Shown: positions 43,678 to 52,600 of the stretch, piece by piece
Position numbering within the stretch: position 1 is the stretch's first letter
Layout of the letters: the number at the start of each line of letters is the position of its first letter
Source of the DNA: an uncultured Oscillospiraceae bacterium
Lineage (GTDB): Bacteria; Bacillota; Clostridia; Oscillospirales; Oscillospiraceae
Assembly: GCA_934591635.1 (NCBI GenBank)
Contig: CAKTPI010000008.1
Coordinates: 19,859-83,858, forward strand
Length of the DNA stretch: 64,000 nucleotides
Direction of reading: 5' to 3'
The notes under the pieces: model-generated
What the model was told of the DNA's origin: nothing
The model's database searches: none
The model's input: the letters and a program-made list of their open reading frames with translations, nothing else
Made by a program: the position numbers and the translations under genes

Positions 43678-46600
43678 TCAGTTGATGCGAATCAGGGTGG
43701 TGATGATATTTGCGTTGGTGTAAATGATGAAGTCGCTGGCAGTGGATTGCGCAATAATCTGCCCATTGGAATCCGACAGGGAAGCCGTCAGGGTTACTCG
43801 ATAGTTGGCGTAGGAGGCACCCAGTTTTTCCAGGTCATCGCCCGTGGTCACCGTCAGCGTCACGGGAATCTGAATGGGGATGCTCTTATTAAGCGTGAAT
43901 TTACGCAAATCAAAGCTGGCAGATCTGCCGCTGACCTCCGCGAAGGAATGCTCCTGGCTGCCGGTATCATAGACTGTGGCACCGATCTTGGCGGAGAGGA
44001 GGGAGCCGGGGTTACTGACGGATACATATTTCCCGCTGTTGTCTTTGCACTCCAGCGTGATGGTGCATGTCAGCGTAGCCGCCTGGGCCGCCGCATTCAG
44101 AGCGCTCACATTGTACATGCCAATGGAGGAAATGACGTTGGTATTCTTGAGATCCAGGTCATTGATGCCCAGCTGGTTGCGCATGCTGCGCGGCGTGCTG
44201 CCGATGGCAGAATAGGTCAGGGTCGTTGCGCCGTACTCTTCCCGATAGTAGTAACGATTTGCCTCATCCGTGGCCTTCTGCGGCGAATTGCTTTGCGCCA
44301 GAGCGGGAGAGGAGTAGGCAAGATAGGAATTGGCACACACCAAAACACCGTAGCCGTCCGTTGCTTTCGTCCGGATGGGGAACTGCTCGGTAATTCCCGC
44401 CTCGGTATAGGTGAGGGTAATCTCCGCCGTCAGGGTCAATGTCGTGCTGTCTCCCAGGCTGCTGACGTCAACGCCTTCGCTCGAGAAGATCAGACCCTCT
44501 GTCGTGCCGCCGGTCAGAATCCTGGAGCTGGTACGTTTCTCTTCGCCATTCAGCTTGTAGGTAACATCCAGCGTGGTTTCCTCGGCAAAGGCGGTATCCT
44601 GCCCATTGGGGGAGGCAGCGTCGTAGCGCCGCAGATACAGATCGAACCGCTGGAAGAGCTTTTTGCCAGCGCCATATTGCTTGAAAAGATCGGCGGCTTG
44701 GGCGTTTGCAAACTTGATTTCTGCGGTCAGGGTTGCGGAGATGGCATTGTTTTGGGCGGACATGACGGTGTTTTCGGTGCCGGTCAGCACCGTGACGGTT
44801 TGGGAGAAGAAGTTACCCAGCAGCATCTGGTTCTCGGCGCCGTTGCGGGCAAAGTCCACAGTGGTGTTACCGTTTTTGTCCACGTTTCTGACACGCTCCG
44901 TGGGAATGCCGGTGGAGCGCCTCGGCTCCAGCCGGTCTTGACAGGAGTAAACCAGGTTCACAATGCCGTCTGTGTCGGCCGGCGTCTGGATGGTCAGGTA
45001 ATACCGCTCTTGCAGCTGCTTGCCGACTTTGATGCTGTAGTGGGGCTCCTGGGCGTCTGCGGCGGTAGCAGGGCGATAGTACTGCTCACCGATCCGCAGG
45101 GTGGCAGCGCTGTCTGTAGCGTCTGTGGTGACGAAGCCGCCGTCAGTCGCTTCCGTTGCCTCCAGCCCCAGTCCGTCACACAGGAGACCGTGTTCCGCCT
45201 CTGCCTGACCGAAGAAGGACTCAATTTGCAAGGCACCGGGGAGCGTCCCTTCCCGGAAGAATGCCTTATCCTGATTATTCCGGTCTACCAGAGTCAGTTT
45301 TGTACCGTCAGGAAGCGCAGCACCCTGGGAAGTGACTTTAATCGGCTTCTCGAAGTACCACAGCAGGTTCTCACCGGTGTCTACAGCGTTCTGCCATTCC
45401 TCAATGCTGCGGAGGTAGTCAAAGCCAAAGAGGACGGTGGTTGGCTGCCCGTGGGAGCCAATGGAGATGGTGGAAAGGTCATCATAGGCGGAGAGATAGT
45501 AATTGGTGCCGTCCATGGCTGCTGCCCAGAACCGGAACTCCAGCACACGCTGGATAATCAGGGGGATATACAGCGTATAAGCGCCCTCGTTTGTATTGGT
45601 GGCCGTGGGATCCTTAAAGACTACCTCCAGCATGGTAAAGCGGTTATTCTCGTTGTCGTATTCGCCCTTGGCAGCCTGCATGGAGTAGTCGCTGGCAATT
45701 GTCAGGGTGGAATTTGTGGCGATATTTCTGCTGCTGAATCCACCGTCGGCCTGTAGGTATGTTGTTGCGGTAATGCTGATAACCTGGTTTTTCAGTACTG
45801 CCGGCGTCAGTCCGCTCTGGTTGGTCAGCAGGGAAATATAGCTGTAAATTTCCGTTGTGACGGCTGCGCTGTCCGTGGCCGGAACCACCAGCACCGGGAA
45901 ATCCTGCGCAAGCGTCGTTTTATTGTTGCTGGCGGTGTTATAGGTAGAGATGTACCCGCTGCTGGTGATGAAGTATGCCTTCTCCTTGTTAACATTGTAG
46001 TACCGATTGGGGCTTTCGGCGGTTTCGTTGACAATTGCGGCGCCCATGGGGGTGGTTCCCTCGTAAAATGCCGCGCCATCGCCGGTAAAGGTCTTGTAGC
46101 CGGTTCCCTGGGCAATGGTCAGGAGGCTCGTGGGGTTGACGGGAACATAGGGAGAGCTGCCGGATGTGTTGTCCTTTACGGCTGTATAGTTGGCCCGTAC
46201 CACATAGCTGTCAACGCTGGGGTCAACGCCAAAATCCCGGTCGGGCGTCGTGCAGTTTTTCAGGGTAACGGCCACCAGCTTTACGGTGCCGCTGCCGCCC
46301 TTGTTGTCGCTGTTCTTGCTGCCGCCCCAGACGCCTTTACTGCCGCTACCGGAAAGCGTGGAATTTTCAATGCGGATGTTTTTGCCGCGGATGTTGGCCG
46401 TTCCACCGTTAAGATCTCCGTATATGAAGCCGGCAGTTCTATTTCCGGTGACGGAACAGCCAACTGCTTCCACATCGTAGATGTCGAATTGGGCTGCAGA
46501 ACTATTGTTGCATTTCCGTGCAAACAGAAGTGCGGCATGAGAGGCCTTGATCGTTGTGCTGTGAATAACAATGTCAGAGATTGTAACACGGGGCTGCATG

Positions 46601-49600
46601 CAGATGTTGCCAATGAGACCGGCGGCGTCACTGCCGCCAGTGACGGTAACGGAAGAGTCATCTCTGCCAATGGTTATCTCCGAAATCTCTACTTTGCCAT
46701 AGGTGCCGCCATACCAGCCCTTGTACAGACCAATCAGCGCACCGGATTGAGTGTTGCCTTTGATGGTCACAGAAGATTCAGCGTCGGCTCCTAGTTCGAT
46801 TTTCTCCAGACGGATATCGCTTTGGCCGCCATTTGCATTCTGCCAGTTGCCATAAACTCTGTTTGAAAGAAAGCCTGCGATTCCACCAACGTTTGCATTC
46901 CTGCTGGAGTTGGAACCGGAGATTTGGATATCGCCTTTTAAAGTAATGTTTGAGGCTACATCAGACTTTTGGTCACCTTGCCGCCAAACACCGACCAAAC
47001 CGCCGCTGCCGCCATCACTGTTGTTTCCAAAGGTGTAGTTGATGGTAAGGCCATCCAGCGTGATTCCCTCCATTATGAGGTTCGCTTCACTGGAATAGCC
47101 GATGAGACCGCCAATTCCGTCCCAGGTCGCGCCGTTTATGCTTGCGCAGCTGCCATTGGTGTTCTTGATTGTTCCATTGGAGCCTGTAAAATTGGAGATG
47201 GTAACCCTGTTACCGCTGATGTATCCAAATAGACCGCCAACGTTAGCGCGACCAGTGACACTTAATGCGCTGTAAGTGCAGTCCGCTACATTAAGGGAAG
47301 CACTGCTTTCAAACTTTGTCCGTCCAATCAGTCCGCCTGCAAAATCGGAAGGCCATGCTGCATTATTATTGATGGATACGTCTTTAAGACTTACCTTGGA
47401 AATTTGGGTGGTTCCGCTCGCAGCATTCACATAACCCGCCAGCATGCCTGCCGCAGTGAAAGACCGGGCATTGCCATCGCTTAAGTGCGCACCCCCAATT
47501 TCAGGGCGGCTCTCTTTGACTCCGTCATCAGCATAGTATAGGATTGCAATGCTTCCGGACAGCTTCAGGTTGCTGACAGATGTGCCATCTGCGGCAGTGA
47601 AAGCGGAGAACAGGCCGCCGCCTACCCGCGTCCAGGCCGTGCCCCGTGCGTTGCTAGGTTCACTGGCATATTCCTTCCAGGTTTGCCCCAGCGTCACAGT
47701 GTGTCCGCCGCCGTTCAGGGCAATCAGGGTGGGGATACGGCGATCATATCCGCCGCCGATGCCCCGGAAGCTGCTGCCAAATCCGGACATATTGATATCC
47801 TTGCCAATCGTCAGGCTGAAGCTGCTCAGATTTCGGAACGCACCGGAGACATTAAACTTTGCTGTGATAAAAGAGCCGGAGGAACCGGTGAAGCCAATTT
47901 CATCCCCCAGCTGCACGTTTTCCGTGCCAATCTGGCTGTAGTCAGCAGCCCGGCCCTTGCCGATGTTATAGGCGTTGTCGTCGCTGAAGCCCGCGCCGCT
48001 GTTCACGATCGCAGAGAGCGCCCACAGCCCGTTGCCCGAGGTGACGGTGACATCGGTTCCGCTGACGGAGAGCCCGGTGCCATCGGTGATTTGGGGAATC
48101 TGGTAGTCATTCTCTCCGTTATCAACTTTATTCCCATCTGACAGGGCGTAGCCGTCCAGCACCCGGCCAATATAGCGGTTGCGGTAGAAGCCGCTTTGGG
48201 TAAAGCCGTCCACGGTGCAGCTGCCCCGGAATATTACGCCGCCGCCGTCGCTGCCATCCGCACCGCCCAGCAGGCCAACCATGCCGCCCACCGGGGCCAG
48301 CACACCGCCGCTGGTGGGAGCGGTGGCAAACGTTACAGTCACGTCCTCCAGCACCGTATCGCCCTTCAGGCACCGGGCCACCACGCCGCCGAAGCAAACA
48401 TCGTGGGTATTTCCGGGGACACCGGGGGTTTCGGTAAAGGAGACCGTGATGCTGCGCACCACGCTGCCGGTGCTGAATTTGATCAGGCCGCCAAACTGGG
48501 TGGCGCCGGCAGGCTTGCCGGTTTTAACGGTTACCTTGTGGTTCTGCCCGTCAATGACGCCCTGGAAGGTTCGGCTGATCTTGCCCAGCCCGGTCCAGGT
48601 TTCACTGAATGCAATGTCATCACCGAGCTGATAATAGGCATTGCAGAGATAGTTAACGATATCGGTGCCCTCCGCCGTGCTTCCATCGGAACCGGACCAC
48701 TTGGCGGTAGAACTGGTGTACAGGGTCTCTGCGGCTCCGCACGCGGTGGTTCCGTCGGTGTCGAGGCTGTCGAGGCCGGTGTGCACATCTTGGGCGTTCA
48801 GTCGCCTCGCGGCATAGGCGGCCGTATCCACCTTTACCTTCCAGCCGTTCTGCGTGAAATTCGTGCTGTTGATAACAGCAGCCAACGTCTCCAGCTGGGC
48901 GGCGTTGCTGATGATATAGGGGTGGGAATAGGTGCCGCAGCCTGTGATCAGGTCATAGGACGGCAGGTTGATATCCAGCTCGTGGATGCTGCCGTTGTTT
49001 TCAATTTTGCAGACGTAACGGGGGAAGCTGCCAAATGCGTCAGCAGGATCCGCAGCGCCTTCAATGACCTTGTAGACCTCGCCGTCCTCTTTTCCGTACT
49101 GACCAAAGAACCAGTACTGCATGCCGTTATTCCGGCCGGAGGGGGTGCGGCCATCCGTGTTGGAAAGCTCCTGCCCCAGAGTATAATCTTCGTCCTTTGC
49201 GAAGTTGTATACGCCCTGGCAGGTGTCGTCACTGTACTGGAAGGATTCCAGGAACATGGCGTGGGTGAACAGGTGGCACTGGCTCTTTTTGGCCCGATCC
49301 TCCTGTAGGAGCATATCCTCAAATACAAGCTGGATATACTGCGCGTTGGCATCGCCCACATTGCCGATCAGGCTGGATGCGGCCTTGGCAACGCTTTCAT
49401 CTTCGTTTTTGTAGGGGGCATTTTCCGCAACCTTTACGCCGCGCATGGTCATGGTGGTGAAGCCGGAAATGCGCTCAATCAGCAGCGGGCGGATTTCCTC
49501 CGCTTCCTTGTCCTTTACCGTTGGGTAGATGCGGATGCCGTTTAAAGTCACACCCTGAATGGAGAGCGTCCGAACCTGGGTTACGTTAACGCCGCCGGTT

Positions 49601-52600
49601 CCATCCCGGATGATGGCGCCGGAGTTGCCGCCGTATTCACCCACAGTGCCGCTCAGGGTCAGATTACTTACGGACAGCGTGCCTTCGCCATTGGCTGTGG
49701 TGAAGATGCCGGTGTGCATCTGCGCGTGCTGCCGCTGAGGATCCAGCAGCGATTTGTTATCAGCCGCTTTTTCCAGGGTATCCAACTGCTCACAGGCAAA
49801 GGTGATGGCGGCGTCATTGATTTGGGTTCCGTCATAGGTGGCGGGGTAGAAGGAGTAGCCGGTCAGGTCCAGATTGCCGGTCATGATCCGGTTATCCCAG
49901 CGCAGGAAGTATTGCTTCAGGTCGTTATGGCAATGCCGCCAGGCGCTCCAGAGCACCATCCGCTCCGGGCTATTGATCGTGCCGGAGACAGCGGGATTAT
50001 GCGCACGGAAGAGATCCAGGTTGTAATAATACCGCGTGTTGGGATTGTCGTAATCCTCGTTCAGCTGGTGCCGGTAGGTGTTGCATTCGCCATTTGCGTC
50101 AATCCCAGCGTGGCCCTTTGTCGCGATGGACACAATGGCGCTGTTCTTACCGCTCTCTGTTTTTCCCACTAGTTCATCGAAGTAGCGATCACCGGACAGC
50201 TGGACGGTAACGCTGTTTCTGTCCAGCTTAAACGCATCCTCCAGCAGCTCCAGGTACAGGGCGCCGTTACCGTTGCCCAATCCATCTGCCACAATAATGG
50301 CGCTGGGGGACTCCTGTGTCGTATAGCCGGTAAACTTGGTGTTGGAAATAGTGATGCCATCGGAATTGACTTTCCAGTAGCCAGAGCCACAGTAAACCAA
50401 GCCGCCAAATAGATTCCCTGTGGTTAAAGAGGAATTTTTGATAACCACATTGGAGATTTCGGCAGTCGTATTTGCCCATTCATAGCCTAACAATCCACCG
50501 CAGGTTTGGGTGTGACTGGCTGAGGTAGTGGATAGAACGGTATTCTCGATGGTAAGGTCCGTAATTATCAGCTTATTTGTGTTAACAGTGAAGCCAACCA
50601 AACCACCGATCCGGAAAGGTACATAATCGCTTTGGTCGATAAGAGCAATACGGCAGTTTAATGTGCAACTCGTGAAAGACATCTGAATTATTTTGTTCCA
50701 GCCTGCATTTCTGTTATAGGAGCCAATTACACCGCTGATATAGCTTTCCCAGCCAGGATTGCCGCTGACTTCCCATTGAATCTTGGAGGTTACAAATTCC
50801 ATGGTAATGCTGTCGCAAACTGTGGCAGCAATACCGCAGTCGAGGCGATTGGTATCCAGTTTATTAATGGTATACCCTCCATCGACTGTGAGATTCTTTG
50901 CCGTAATCCCGTTGCCAACCGCAATCAGGCCCTGTCGGTCGTGAGAATCGCCTGCGGTATGCACCGGGGAAATCGTGGGCAGGGTGACGGTGTTCCCTTT
51001 GCCGGTGATCTCATAAGAAAATCTGGGGGCACTGCTGATATCCTGTACAAAGCCCGTCAGGCCACTGTTTCCAAGGGCAACATGATTGGTGAACTGGATT
51101 GCAACCGTAGAACCGGCGGCAATATCATCGTCAATTTGCAAATAACCCTTGCTGTCCAGCTGCAGCCGCAGTGCCAGGGCGGCAAACTCGTCCAGGCTGC
51201 CAATCTGATAGCTTCCGTTGCTGCTAGTGGGCTTCCGAACGGTGACGACATGAGTGTCAGCGTTCAGCGAAACCAAATCCTTAAAGCTTGCCAGCCGCAG
51301 CACCTGCCCCCATCGGCCGGTGTCGTTGGTACTCTTTGCAGTATGGGCTTCCCAGTCCGGATCGGCGGAGCAGACCAGGGTATTGTCACCCCGCCTGCCA
51401 ACGATCCAGCCTCGGGTGGCATTATTGCCGCCGATGCTTCTCATGTCCAGCACCGGTGTGGCAGCCATATAAAGTACGCCGGAATCCATATTGCCAATCA
51501 GTCCGCCGACAGTTCCACTGCCCGGGGGCGCGTTCGTTATTGTGACGCCCTCGCCGACCAGAACAAGGCTGCCGCTGTCTGCTCCCTGCATGTTGCCAAC
51601 CAGACCGCCGTAATTGGTGGCGGCATTGCTGCAGGTGATTGTTGTGGAGCTGACCTCTAAAAAGGTCTTTTTATCCATCACGGCAATGAGCCCGGCAGAA
51701 TACCCGGTGGGGGCGGTTCCCTGGTAGGTGACTGTACTGCCAGTCACCCGGATGGAACTGGAACTGCCAAGCATTTCAGCATAGCCAATCAGTCCACCAA
51801 CGTTATTATTACCGGAAGTAATTGTGGAGGATAGCGTGACTTCCTGAATCACCAGAGCGGCATCTCCGGTCGTAGGGTACCATCCAATCAGCCCGCCAGA
51901 GCTGGAATTGCCGTTGAAGGTGACACCGGTTACCAGATTCTCACCGGAAATTGTGAGCCTTCCACTGTTCCGAAGGAAGCCGAACAGACCGCCGCAGTCA
52001 TTGGAGGAGGTAAAAGTAACGTCCTTGACCGGAATTAAGGTAACAAGATCATTCGCATTTGACCAGGTTAATTGGCCGTACATTCCACCAACGGCACCCT
52101 TTTTTCCACCGTTTGAGGTAATACTGCCGCCGCTGATGACAGCAGATTCCGAAAATTTCAGAATGGGATTTGTGGCGTCACCGGCAACGCCGCCGGCAAG
52201 GAAGGTGCTGTTAATGCTGGCGGCAATTATTTCTGCCAGGTTCTCTGCCAGAATGGTGGCACTATTTATACAACCGACCAGACCGCCGGCGGCGACATTG
52301 TCACTGCCGGAAGTAGCAGAGACATTTTTGACAGTGACCTTGGCTGCATCAAAATCCAGTGTCGCGCCGCTGTCCATGCGGCCAACCAGACCGCCTGCAT
52401 ACGTTGCGGCGCTGGCAGTAACGTCCACCGTAATATCACCGGCGGAGCTTACATGCAGCAGAGCGCCGGAATTCATTCCGCCAACCAGGCCTCCTACATT
52501 CCCGTCCTTGGCACTGCTGACGACAGGTAGGCCTTCTGCGGAGGCACCAAAGGTAAGCTCTGCATTCGCCTCTATGGTTCCGCAGAGGTAACCCCGGCCG

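Noticed and set aside
43651..45756. 701-codon plus-strand frame opposite the 3' end of the giant gene
   Set aside because: The minus-strand frame is open over 11 kb with signal peptide, binding site and repeats; the plus frame begins inside the terminator region.
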